From the NCBI GenBank assembly GCA_904063045.1, contig CAJFCJ010000006.1, forward strand, positions 1,377,647 to 1,441,646: 64,000 nt of DNA, read 5' to 3'. Under the pieces are notes generated by a model. That model worked only from the letters and a program-made list of their open reading frames with translations. It made no database searches and was not told the origin of the DNA. Shown here in pieces: positions 35,087-46,555 of the stretch; the stretch's first letter is position 1, and every line of letters begins with the position of its first letter. This DNA is from Dimorphilus gyrociliatus (Eukaryota; Annelida; Polychaeta; Dinophilidae). The translations under genes and the position numbers were made by a program.

Positions 35087-36015
35087 CTAATATCTTTGTA
35101 TTGATGATTGGTTTAGATCTTCTGTTATAGTTCTTGGGTATCTTGTTGTTGTTATCGGATTTCCTTCCTCAGCAGTCTCAACAGGAGTTATGGAATTATG
35201 AATAGATCTAGGTCTAGAAAGTCTACTATCAAGTAGAATTACCGAATTAACACTTGGCCTCACATTGTTAGTCCTATTTGGTAGTCTTGGATAAACATCG
35301 TCGTACTTAGGTGGAGGAGGTGGAAAGATGAATCCTTCGAAAGTTCGATAGTTGTGACTAATTGTAGAAATTTCTCGACGTCTCACATTTGAGTTTTCTT
35401 CTACTACTATTCCGACTTGATTATTATACTCGGTATCTAACCATAGTAAACAGATAATAAGGAAAAATTGATATCTCAATATTGAATATATATTTAAAAA
35501 GTATATTTACTTGAAGCACCAATTAAGGCTACGCCCCATAATATACTCCATATCCAACCAATGCAAAGTAAAGGAACAAGAGCCATTTGCAATAAACCGA
35601 TAAAAACGTTAGTAAAGAATCCAAAAATCTTTTCTTTCGGTGAGAAATTCTTTGTAAAACAACAAAGGCATACGGCCTCTAATAGGGTTCCTGTATAATA
35701 TATGTATTGTTTATATCCAAGGTACAATCTAACAGACAGCTATTTATTTTTTATATACTAACCAAGACCGGGAATTATTATATTTAAAATCAGACATATT
35801 ACTGCTACTGATAAGGGCATCGGGGCGAATGTTAGCTTCGTACATTGTGACTCTTCGTCAAAAGAAGACGTTGAATATGTTGTTGAATCGATAGATCGTT
35901 CTTCCCATATCCTAGTTCGTCTTGATTGCTGCTGTGTTGACCTAATAGAATCATTCCTAATTTGCCTATTCTGTTCTAATGATTCCTCATAGGACGGCGG
36001 TGCGTCACTTGTCAT
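35087..36015 (-). CDS. Stum/SPEC3 family membrane protein
   Basis: Small two-pass membrane protein of the family including Drosophila Stum (mechanosensory neurons) and sea urchin SPEC3 (ciliated ectoderm). Exons 35763-36015, 35511-35690 and 35087-35436 give 260 residues. The family core is split across the first two exons: MPLSVAVICLILNIIIPGLG, then TLLEAVCLCC, then a second hydrophobic segment (FIGLLQMALVPLLCIGWIWS followed by ILWG). The N-terminal cytoplasmic part carries a PPxY-like motif (APPSYEESL), a likely binding site for WW-domain ubiquitin ligases. The C-terminal tail is long, with a proline run (FPPPPPKYDD) containing another PPxY, and many Ser/Thr. Divergent from the CYB561D gene with 296 bases between start codons. 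Confidence 0.85.
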
Positions 36016-36311
36016 TTCAAGTGCAAATTGTCAGTAGATTTGGTTGTTCGCTTATACTTGTTTACTAATATTGATCGGGGCAACGTCAACGCAGTCAAAA
36101 GAATAAAGTATGCTTAAACTAAAGTTTACTAATAATTTTAAACGACGATTCTGAATCGTGAAGGTTAATTTTTCGCTAAATCTAACGGTAGTTAAGAGCT
36201 TCTTGTCAAGATGAAGTACTTTATAATATACTACAAGAATTTATGAGCTTGCTTACATCTTTTTTATCAGAATAGAATTTCGCGCCAAACCTAATCGAAA
36301 AGCGTTCGCTT

Positions 36312-37153
36312 ATGGAAGAAGAATTCGATGTCTCAGATCTCTCTGATAATAATTGTTCAAATGAGATTAAACAGACAACTCGACTAACGATCATAGTAAC
36401 GATGGTTGCCCATTTCGTTTGCATTCTCTTTACTGGCTTTATTATTTATAAAGCCGATATAGGTTCAAGTAAGTTTTCGCTAAAATGCTCTTAACTTAGG
36501 GAACGATAATATGGCTCTTTTAAAAACATAGGTTTGTTTTCTTGGCACCCTTCCCTAATGGCTCTAGCAGTAAGTTTGGAAATTGATTAAAATGTATAAA
36601 TAACCATTGATTATTCTTTTTTTTTCAGTGTTCACTATTTATTGTCCAGGCAATTATGGTATTTAACAGCCAAAGCTCTTTGCTGATGAAATTGTCCCGA
36701 AAAACGAGGGTATTGGCTCATAGAGTGCTATCGTTTTTGGGTGTAACCTGTGCATGGCTGGCGTTTCTAGCGATTTACACAAACAAGAACAATAATAACA
36801 AGGCTCATTTTACAACGTGGCATGGCCTGATTGGATTTATCGCTTTGCTCTATATGACGGCACAAAGCTGCGGAGGCAACCTACTTATTTACACTTCTCT
36901 ATTGAGCAAAACAGGAATTAAATGGAAAGACATGAAAATGTATCACGCTACTTCAGGATTTGTTCTATATGTACTAATTTGCGGAACAATGGTTCTTGGA
37001 ATGTTCTCTAATTGGTTTGTTAAAACTGTTACTGGAACGTCTTGGTATGCTTGCCTAGCTTGCCCTGCAATATTATCACTGGTCGTTATGCAGCAAGTAA
37101 CGCAAAATAATCTACCAAAGCCGGGTAATAGAAAGGTAGAAGAGAAGAAATAG
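36312..37153 (+). CDS. Cytochrome b561 domain protein (CYB561D1/D2 type)
   Basis: Six-helix transmembrane di-heme protein expected to move electrons from ascorbate across a membrane. Exons 36312-36468, 36532-36569 and 36629-37153 give 239 residues. The middle exon is only 38 bases and encodes LFSWHPSLMALA with a heme-ligand His. Other candidate heme histidines lie in AHRVLS, TWHGLIG and YHATSGFV. Helices are spaced as in CYB561D2, and the closing VTGTSWYACLACP segment also matches that subgroup. A hydrophilic 20-residue N-terminus precedes TM1. Its stop is only 46 bases from the DDX20 stop on the other strand. Confidence 0.88.
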
Positions 37154-37199
37154 AACAGTCTAATATCGATATGACAATTTGTTTTTGAACTTTGAACAT

Positions 37200-39941
37200 T
37201 CATTTGTCAATCTTGTATTGATTTTTTAAATATTCATAATTGGCTAAATGATAACCATAGTTAATACCCATCCAATAGGAAAACCTAAGCCCGTGATCCC
37301 ACAGCGCATCCGCTATAACTGATTGACTACGAAGAGATTGAGAATTACAGTCATTGGGCATATTATAATAGTCATAATCAGAAGTGGGCTGATGTCTATT
37401 GTCACTTTGAGAACCTAAGTAGTAATCATTTTTCGTGTAATTTTCTTCGTGATATTTACGTTTTCCCTTTGTCCTAAGTTTCCCTCTTTTATTGGGTACT
37501 TCAACAGTAAGCTTTTCCAATGCCTCTTTCATTGTTTCAATCTCAGACTTATCTATCTTAGAGCATAGGTTAGGTCTCTTAAATGGTCTTTCTAATGTTT
37601 GTGCTAATTCTTCAGCATTGTCTTGTTCGTCGCTATATTCATTATTATCATCATCACTATCATCATCACCACCATCATCATCATTATCATCATCATCATC
37701 ATCTTGTTCAAGTTCACTTTCTCTATCTTGTTCTTTCCTATGTTTATCATCTGTCTCTACTTCTCTTTCTTCCTTGTTCGTTGAATCCTTATCATGTTTT
37801 TCGTCTGTTAAAGTATCACCCCTGCTCTCCTCTCTATCATGAATATTTTCCATTTCTATTTGTTCTATTTCAATTTTATCATGGTTTTCTTCCCTCTCGT
37901 TTTTATTTTTACTAGGGCTATCAATCGCGTTATTATTTACATTGGCTTCTCTTTCTATGCTATTTTTTAAATCAGCGGCAGTCATCTTTTTCCTTGCTCT
38001 TTTTTTTATCTTACTTCTAACTGAATTTTTTACCGTTTTCTCACTACCATTCGTTTCTTTAAGTAATTTAACAGTGTCTGTAAATTTTTCACTTTCTTCA
38101 AGTATTTTCTTCATTTCTATAGTTTCGTCACCCAATATTTGAGTTGAAACCAGTTTATTTACATTAATGCTAGACGAGCACTCAGCTAAATTTTCAGGAA
38201 TTGGATCTTTGAAAAAAATTTTTTTTTAAATCAATAAATTATCTTTTAAGGACATATAAACATTAAAAAAAAACACTATTTTCTTTCTATGTACCTGGTA
38301 ATCGATTAATTTCTGATTGAGATATCTGAGAAAATTTCAATAATTGAGATGTCTCATTTCCTTCTAGAACTATTGATATTGCAGCTCCATAGGACCCTGT
38401 TAAGATAGATATACAAGTAAATATATTACAATTTGAACAATTTGATAATACCAAATCTGCCCGCTCTTCCAATTCTATGTAAATACGTTTCGTGATCTTT
38501 TGGAATATCAAGATTTACAACCAAATTCACATTCTGAGCATCTATTCCCCTAGCAGTCTAGAAAACAATTATAATTTATTTATGAATGTTAAGTATTCCA
38601 TATTTCTTTAATAAATGAAAGAGGTAAAGCTAGAAAGAAGAAATAAAAAAAACAATAATATTACCAAATCAGTAGTCACTAGGATTCTGCACTCAAACTT
38701 TTGTAACTGAGAAATTGCACTTATTCTATTATCTTGATTTAAACTTCCACTAATATGAGTTGCAGGCCATCCTTTATTTGTTAGGTATTTAGCAAATGCT
38801 TCTGCTCTAGAAACAAAAACGAAAAGGTTAAAAATAATATATAATAAATTCATTTAACAAATTTTACTTTGATTGGTTATTTGAGAAAATTAGACATTGT
38901 TGAAAGGCGATTTTCTCTAATATAGATATTAAACAGCAGATCTTTGCAATAAAATTTTGTTGATCTAATGGGTATCTCTCAAGCTTTTCATAATATTGTC
39001 TTATTCCTAATAATGCAGGATCTGTTGAATTTAAACGTATGGCAGTAGGTGTACTCATAAAATTTTTAACAGATTTTGTCATTGATTCAGGAAAGGTAGC
39101 TGATAGGGCAATCATTTGTTTGGTTTTTGGTAAACAAGAATATATCCAACTGAAATAAGTGACAAACTATATAATGAGTTACTTTTCTATGAATATAGTA
39201 AACATACTTGATAGAATCCAGGAAATCTTCTATCAGTTTATCAGCTTCGTCAAGTATAAAAATACGAATATGATCGGTAATGAGGGCTTTTTCTTCTATC
39301 AGTTGTTTTATTCGACCAGGAGTTCCTATGGCTATGCGACACGCTTCCAACTTTTTCCTGTCCTCCTGAACAGGCAGACCGCCAATGAAAGTATGACAAT
39401 GAAGATTCTCAATTTTTTTCCCTATGGATCTCATAACATCTGCTCCTTGCATTGCTATTTCTCTCGTTGGGCAAATGACTAAAACCTATAGTTATTTAGT
39501 TTTTACAAATTTTTAATAATTGAAAAAGTATACTAACTTGTAACGTTTTAATATCTAAATTCATGTTCTCCAGAGCAGTTACGCAATATACACAAGTTTT
39601 CCCAGTTCCAGATTTGGCTTGTACAATCATATCTGAAAAAAAAATGCTTATAGTTGTTTTAGGAGATAAGGCAGGGTTGTTTTACAAAAATAATTAACTT
39701 TTAGTAGTTGTGTGACATTGTATGAAATTATATCAACTTAGTTTTAATTTTATTATTTATTACCTAAACCACACCTTCCAACTGGTATGGATCGCAATTG
39801 AACTGGACTGGGACGGACAAAACCGGCATCATTTAAGCCTTCTAAAACTCGACTCGTTAAACACATGTCTTTAAATTCAACATGTTCGGATAATTCTATA
39901 TCTTTTGTTCTTGGGACAGCTTCTAAATCATGAGCTGCCAT
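37200..39941 (-). CDS. DDX20: DEAD-box RNA helicase DDX20 (Gemin3)
   Basis: Component of the SMN complex that assembles spliceosomal snRNPs. Eight exons (minus): 39764-39941, 39538-39632, 39208-39485, 38868-39149, 38665-38806, 38452-38557, 38295-38396 and 37200-38206; 729 residues (human 824). Motifs in order: Q-motif region ([20 protein letters not shown]), motif [35 protein letters not shown]. The diagnostic sequence [18 protein letters not shown] and the [14 protein letters not shown] stretch match DDX20 specifically. The last exon is a 335-codon disordered tail with a long Asp-rich run (about 37640-37700), a basic patch, and a Tyr/Trp-rich end that resembles the aromatic C-terminus of Gemin3. 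Start codon lies 240 bases from that of RGP1, which is divergent. Confidence 0.93.
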
Positions 39942-40181
39942 ATTATAAGAGAAAATATTTCTTAATTTATGTAGACTAATTTAGTGTCTCATGTACTACT
40001 GCTTCAATGGAATAATAATCCTATCGACTCTCTGAATTATCGCTCTCATGCAAAACATTCATCAACTCAAGTCTGTCTCACAAAATAGACAAGACTTTCT
40101 GACGGTGGAACTAAGAGCCTGATTCTCTGAAGTATACAAGTGAAAACCGGTACCATATCACCCTTCCGGTTCTTATGAGCG
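39942..40181. promoter_or_regulatory. Shared DDX20/RGP1 bidirectional promoter region
   Basis: Only 240 bases separate the start codons of two divergent genes, so both promoters and leaders must lie here. No TATA motif is obvious. Assigned by position only. Confidence 0.55.
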
Positions 40182-41586
40182 ATGCTTGAAGTTTATGCCC
40201 AACCCATTGATAGGAGTGTTTTTGTGGCGGGAGAAACGATTGAATGTAGAATAGTATTCATAAATGCAAATACAGGAATAAAACAAAGGACAAAATCTGT
40301 TCAACTGGCATGGGCAAGCGCTCAAATTCATTGTCAATGTACGACGAATGAATCTCGAATAAGTATTCCGAAATCGGAGCCAACCAGTGCCGACCTCAGC
40401 TCATCAGCTAATGAAACATCGTTCGTTCCAAGTCGAGGGGAAAAGGGACAAGCAGTCCTGACAAGTAAACCGACAATTTTATTCTGTGATCTAGCCTTAA
40501 AGAGTGGAGAAAGACGGGAGTGTTGGTTTTTACTAATTGTAAATAATCATAAACTAAAACTTTTTCGTTTATAGTTATTTATAAAGAATCGATCCCACTA
40601 GATGCACCACCCTCTTACAGGGGTAATTCCATAAAGTATGCTTATAAAATAACAATCGGAACACAACAATTAAACAAACCAACTGAACTGTTAAGGGTAT
40701 CATTTAGGGTTTTAGTTGTTCCTGGTGAATATTCTTTTGAATAAAATCTATGATTATACAACAAATATTTCTTTTCTTAAACAGGATTAAACGATTTAAC
40801 AGTTTACGCCGATCCAGATTCTCTAACTCCCTCTAATCCATTTCGAAAGCAGCAAAAGAATAAAGAAACGGCACCAACTGGTATATTGGATATTGCGTTG
40901 CAAATTATTCAGAATTTAACTTGTAGAAGAACTACGAGTAAATATACTATATAAACTCGTCCTTAAACATATCTAAGCAAATACTCATTTCCCAGATTTT
41001 TATAATATTACAAATAGTAATGGAAAAGTAGCAAGATTTTGTCTATTTAAACAAGCTTTTCGAATAGGCGACGATATTATAGGTACCTTCGACTTTTCAT
41101 TAGGAACAATTCCATGTATAAAGGTATGATATATCTTTAAGATTTTATGTTAAGAATTGATTATTATTATATTTTTCGTGATATAAACAGATGGCTGTTA
41201 GTTTACAAAGTGAAGAGCAAGTTTCAGCTGAATGCCGCAAGAAAAATACGTCAAATTCGAGTATAACAACTCACTGCCGACAGCAATTATTTTGCTTGCA
41301 TTCTCTGCATACCCATATCACTATACCTGTTCCCTTAACTGCTACTCCAGAATTTTTTACCGATCTCGTTCATTTAAAGTGGAAATTGCACTTTGAATTT
41401 GTCGTTTGTTCTGATACCGTAGACGTTAACGCCCTCTGTGGTTTGACAAGCCTAACAGAATATGAAACTTGGAAGGCTCCAGAATGCTTACAAGTTGAAA
41501 CAATGATTTGGGATTTACCTGTAAAAATATTAGCCACAAATCCTGTATCTTGTCCTCCTCATTCAACATCTGTAGGCTATGGTTAA
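40182..41586 (+). CDS. RGP1: RGP1, subunit of the RIC1-RGP1 Rab6 exchange factor
   Basis: With RIC1 it activates Rab6 for retrograde traffic to the Golgi. Exons 40182-40521, 40575-40724, 40785-40937, 40996-41123 and 41191-41586 total 388 residues (human 391). Family landmarks: MLEVYAQPIDRSVFVAGETI, LAWASAQIHCQC, FVPSRGEKGQ, ILFCDLALKSGE, PPSYRGNSIKYAYKITIG, LDIALQIIQNLTCRRTT, VARFCLFKQAFRIGDDIIGT, LHTHITIPVPL and LKWKLHFEFV. The arrestin-like beta-sandwich character fits. The donor of exon 1 (GAGT followed by GTTGGT) is weaker than the others but is the one that keeps the frame. Confidence 0.93.
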
Positions 41587-42474
41587 CTTCCTTTAGAGTA
41601 TAAACTTCTACATAAAAGGCTTTAACTTATTTCATATAACAAAAACACTATATAATAAATAAATAGAACTCTTTATTAATCCTCATAAATTATTTTAATT
41701 CTTTTATTAATTTCGAAGATTCCTATAAGATGTTTAATACAAATATTCAAAACTTTTATCACAAATAAACAATTACTATTATTTATTAATATTACAACAA
41801 ATATATTGTCAATTATCTTAATTAATAGCCGTTTTCTTTATACTTTAATTAACAAATAATAATTATGTATAAAGCGGAAAGAAAATGGTAAAATTGATTT
41901 ATTAATCAATACGTAATGCACTATTTGTTTGATATTTAACATGATTATAGGGTTGCCACTGTTTTACGTATAATTTATCCTTTCTCTAATATTAAATATT
42001 AAGCGCATCTAAACGATCCGCTTTTACTTAGAAAGAGAAAAGAGTATACTTCTTACTACTATTTAATACTACGTTATAGTCTCTTTCTTCTTCGTATTAT
42101 ACCATTTAGACAGTATAAACCTTTATTTAATAGATTGAATATTGGTAGAGAATGAACACTTAAACGTATTATTGATTTTCCTTCTTTCATTTTCTTGTTA
42201 GTCTGCTTAATGAGAAATAGATATTGTATATTTAAATCTGCCTTGTCATTGTGAGTATTAGTTTCGGAGTGCGATTTCGTCTTGAAGGTAGTAATATATT
42301 ATTTATATGCGTTGCTAATCACATGATAACAATCTATTTCAGCCACCCAGTGTATATAAACTATGTAGCAGACGATAAAAAGCGTATTGAGACCTAAACC
42401 AATTATAACACTGGATTTTTTTTTCATACATTTGAATTGACGCGCCACCCGTCGTCGAATTGACTTCTACATAG
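41587..42474. other. Intergenic, RGP1 to Grx-DEP-DUF547 gene
   Basis: AT-rich, about 890 bases. 3' UTR of RGP1 and promoter of the next gene. No gene recognised. Confidence 0.5.
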
Positions 42475-44055
42475 ATGATAGACTCCACGATGAAGGGAAG
42501 AATTGTAGTATTTTCAATAATTGGTTGTCCCCATTGCATGAATGCTAAGAATCTACTCCAGGAAAAGGGTTTGGAATACGCCGATGTCAGTTTAGACGAA
42601 TATCCTCAAATGAGAGAATGGTTAAGAGACAATACAAACAGCAAAACTGTACCACAAATATTTTTCAACGCCTTGCATGTTGGTGGAAATGCCGAGTTAA
42701 AGGAAAAGATAAAAGACAAAGCCGAATGGGAAGCTCTCCTAGAAGAAATTGAAAAAAACGCCCCTGGTTCTGATGCTCCTGAGTTACCCCACCCCAGCAC
42801 GGCAGTGGCCTCAACATCCATAGGCGATTTTACCTGCGAGCCTGACGAATATGCTAAATTGGTCGAAGAGATGAGAAATTGCGGTATAGTTAAGAATCAT
42901 TCAAAAATCTTCTCGACTGTAAAGAATGCTTTCACGGGAAAAGACTTTGTCGAATGGGTTAAAAAGGCAAAGAAATTAGGTAATTAATCATTAAAATACC
43001 ATAAAGAATTGATTAAATGTATTAATATTTGTATAAAGACGAAACAACAGCCATTGAAATGGGCCAGGCCCTTATCGATCAGCATTTTGGAAAAGAGGTC
43101 AAAAAAGATGGTCAAACATTCAAAGCCGATAACACGCTGTATCGCTTAATTGAAGACGACGACTCTACAGCATTAAATGCAGGTGAAACTTCACCTTGTA
43201 CACAAGGATCAGCATTACAACTGGCTGAGAGTATGAGAAAACTGATTTTGAAATTATATTCTGTATTTTTGTCGAGTGACGGAAAAAAAGTTAATTACAA
43301 AGGCATTTCTACCGCTTCCGAATTCAAAATGTATCTGAAGTTAACGAAAGAATTAATTAGGGTTGATATAGAACACGCAACTCGTGAGGAGAAATTAGCC
43401 TTCTTCATTAATATCTATAATGCTTTAGTTATTCACGCTAATATCGTTCTTGGCCCACCGACTAATCTGTGGCAGAGATATAAGGTAAATAGTTATTAAT
43501 TAGTAAATATATGCTTAATCTATAGATTTTTGATAAAATAATCCGAGTTATCTTCCCATGCAGTTTTTTAATACGGTTCGTTACATTATTGGCGGTAATG
43601 AGTATTCTTTACAAGATATTGAAAATGGAGTTTTAAGAGCGAACAGAAAAGGAGTCGGTCAATTTAGACTGCCATTTGGTAAAGACGATCCTAGAAGAAA
43701 GATTGCTTTAAAAGAGAATGAACCTCTGATTCATTTTGCTTTGAATTGTGGTGCTAAGAGTTGCCCACCTATAAAGACTTTCAGCGCGAACGGTATTGAT
43801 GAGCAGTTAAAAATGGCAGCCGAGGCTTTCCTCGACAACGACGACGGTTGTACACTGAATCGAAATAGCATTAAACTATCAAAAATCTTTAGCTGGTATA
43901 AAGAAGACTTTGGTAAAAATAACGCTGATCTGGCAAATTGGATATTCAAGACAATGGGAGCCGGCGATAAAAAAGACAAATTGGAGGAAATTCTTTCAGG
44001 AAAGAATTACTCCTTATCATTTTTGGATTATGACTGGGGTGTTAACTCTAAATAG
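42475..44055 (+). CDS. Glutaredoxin-DEP-DUF547 fusion protein
   Basis: Three exons 42475-42979, 43039-43484 and 43564-44055, 480 residues. Domain order: glutaredoxin (about 7-95) with active-site CPHC (IIGCPHCMNAK), cis-proline segment TVPQIF and glycine pair HVGG; a linker with Pro/Ser; a DEP domain (about 120-225: LVEEMRNCGIVKNHSK, FTGKDFVEWV, GQALIDQHF); then a DUF547 domain (about 255-460) with FFINIYNALVIHAN, GGNEYSLQDIENGVLR, PLIHFALNCGAKSCPP. Grx gives a redox site, DEP usually membrane/GPCR-adaptor contact; DUF547 has no firm function. Similar architectures are known to me in some invertebrates and protists, but no function is established. Both Grx cysteines are present, so redox activity is plausible. 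Confidence 0.87.
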
Positions 44056-44804
44056 ATAATCAAAAAACATCAAAGCTATTATTCTCATTTGTAACCAGTT
44101 CTGTGAAAAAGAAGATATTTTATAATAGAAATTCATATAAAATAAAAAATGAAATAAATACTCGATGTTGTCTTTAATATCAAAGGCGCCATTAATCATT
44201 AACATGCTACAGGCGTCACTTATATTTGTAATCAGTTGTTACTGTTATATACGTCTAATATTTCTAATGAAATGCTTTTAAATAGACAGTAGGAGTTCCT
44301 TTAAACAAATAAATTATTTAATTCTACTAATGCTAATATACCGGTTTCTTCTAGGAATCGAGAAAAACTCTTCTGCAGAACTGAAAAAGTTCTTAGATGT
44401 TCTTTCTTATTAGTCTATTATTTCATTGCGATATCATTGAATATAAGAAATAATTAACTAATTAACTATTATTCTTAACTTAAGAGAAAGAAACGGATTG
44501 TAATTCTTTATTGTTTTTCCTTTTTCTAAAGGGCGTTAAATTTAAGAATTTCTTAAGAAAATTAACTTCCGGTTTCTGGTAACAACGTCGTTTCGTATTA
44601 TACGTCAAGTAACAAAAAAAACATATATTAATGGATTTACTATTCGTAAACAAACAAAGTCTTACACGCTATCAATTTAGGTAAGCTTCCTATCTCGGGC
44701 AGAGATAAAAAAAAAACAAAAAACATTATATAGATTTCACATTCTAATCACTATTCATTTTTTTAAAAGAGAAAACCAGAGACATCTAGTGGATATAAAA
44801 CGAT
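44056..44804. other. Convergent 3' flanks
   Basis: About 750 AT-rich bases between the stop codons of the Grx-DEP-DUF547 gene and the minus-strand GTPase gene. No gene seen. Confidence 0.5.
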
Positions 44805-46016
44805 TTACGATATACAACAAAACTTATTTCTGTCACGGTTAATAACGGGTAACGAATCATTTATTGTTTTAAATACATCCATAATTGATTCTTTATCATT
44901 AACATCACACTTAACATATTGAATACTATCTTTTTGTGCGTTCAGTGTTTCTTCTTGTTCATCCCGCTGCGAGGTATCTAGTCGATTGACGACGTCTTCG
45001 TAAGATACATTCAAGTTGACCATTCCAACTACAATGATACATTTTTTTTTATCGCATTTTTCGACTTCTGTTATCCAAAAATCATGTACAGACTCCAACT
45101 GATGAAGACTATTGGTCTTATAAACGATTACGACTAGATCACATTGATTGATTGCATTTAAAAGGTCTCTTTCTACTTTCACGTTAACCAAATCGCAAAA
45201 TATAATACCTTTATTGCAGTCGTCGATATTATAAGTTATTTCAGTAGTTGAACAGCAAACAATACGACGGGAATCCGTTGATATCGAACGAATAGATACT
45301 TGGCCATTTAATAAAGTGAGTCGATTTATTAGCGTTGTTTTTCCACTGCAGCGATTACCCAACACTAGAACTTTGGGGAAGAACGAATTGTCCGCTTTCT
45401 CTTTCAATTGCATACTCTTTTCTTCATTGACGGTACGAAATCCCTCAAATTTATTTTGAAAGGATGAACGACTAGTAGTTTGACTCTCCCTAGCTTCCTG
45501 ACAATCTCTCATAAAGTTCTTGTAGGTTTTCTCTGAGAAATTTTTAAGTTCTGCCATCCTTTTCATCATTTTCCTTTGATCTTCAGATGAAATGCCGACG
45601 TCTAAGATTGATACCCTAATAGTATTTTTAAATGGTAAAAAGAGGATTTAATTGCTAATGTTTTTTTAATATAAACTTAGATTTATATTTTATTATATTC
45701 ATATTAAAAACCTCTTATTATTCATTTCATTCTCTTTTTTTGTTGTTAATGTATTAAACTGATCGCCGTGACTCTTTGGATCTTCTGCTACTAAACGACT
45801 CTGAACTTTTTTAGAAGTGAGTAGACTCCGTTTCTTCTTTCTTTTGGTCAGTCTCTTTTTGTCGACTTGACACTCTTTAAATTTTAACTTTCTATGGAAA
45901 TTTTCGCATAATTTATAATCATTTGTATGACTCTTTGTAGGGGAATTGGATAGCGTTGAATTAGAATCCTCTGAATTCTCGTCTGTTGCATCATAAAGCG
46001 TATAATTTCTGTTCAT
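44805..46016 (-). CDS. Divergent Ras-like small GTPase with long basic N-terminus
   Basis: Two exons (45712-46016 and 44805-45615) join in frame, 371 residues. The first exon encodes a Ser/Asn-rich then Lys/Arg-rich extension (KKRLTKRKKKRSLLTSKK). The GTPase domain begins near residue 180: P-loop GNRCSGKTT (188-196) is canonical. Downstream the fold pattern is kept (FCDLVNVKVER, CDLVVIVYKTNS, KKCIIVVGMVN, VKCDVNDKES), but switch II lacks the DxxG glycine and NKxD is replaced by VNLN. The protein ends CCIS, a CaaX-like prenylation box. Closest in style to orphan Ras-like proteins; no named subfamily is supported. It may bind nucleotide weakly or only structurally. Confidence 0.75.
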
Positions 46017-46555
46017 TTCTCCTTATATAAAGGCTTTATTTTTGCATATAAATATATTTTGAATTTTTTTGAATTTCAAAACTACATAAATCATTGAATA
46101 ATACAAAATTCAACTTTTTGTTTGCTAATGTAGAAGGATATATGTACGAAAAAAATTAAGGGAGGGACATGATTGGATCGGGAGAGGGGGGGGAGGGGAT
46201 AGGGGAGTGGTAAATGCAATCATCAGCCTTCAATGTGTTACAATGATCAATAATTTGTTTGTGTTTAAAGTTCAATGTAAACATAAATTCATGGAACAAA
46301 AAAGAAAATAAACAAAGAGACTTTTTGTTATTTTTTTGACAATGCATAATTATTTAAAAGCATCTTCTATCTATTCACTCTAGTGGAAGCTGTAGTAAGC
46401 TTAATTATTGAATAATTTTTCTCTTAACAAGCACATCCAAATCAATGCATCTTGCATAAGAATAACAATTTTTAAGATTTTTAAAGACAGATGAAAGTTT
46501 TTCTAAATAAGGCTCTTTTAAAAATAGATAGCCTTATTATATTATAATTTATAAT
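46017..46555. other. Intergenic with G-rich tract
   Basis: Between the GTPase start and the AF9 stop, both on the minus strand. Mostly AT-rich, interrupted by an isolated G-rich block on the plus strand at about 46160-46210. Confidence 0.55.
46180..46205 (+). other. G-quadruplex-forming motif
   Basis: Four G-runs (46180-46182, 46186-46193, 46195-46198, 46202-46205) with loops of one to three bases fit the canonical G4 pattern. It lies upstream of the minus-strand GTPase start and downstream of the AF9 stop, in an otherwise AT-rich stretch. Confidence 0.7.

Noticed and set aside
37492-37915. Plus-strand Ser-, His- and Leu-rich ORFs
   Set aside because: Antisense reading of the Asp-rich DDX20 exon repeat.
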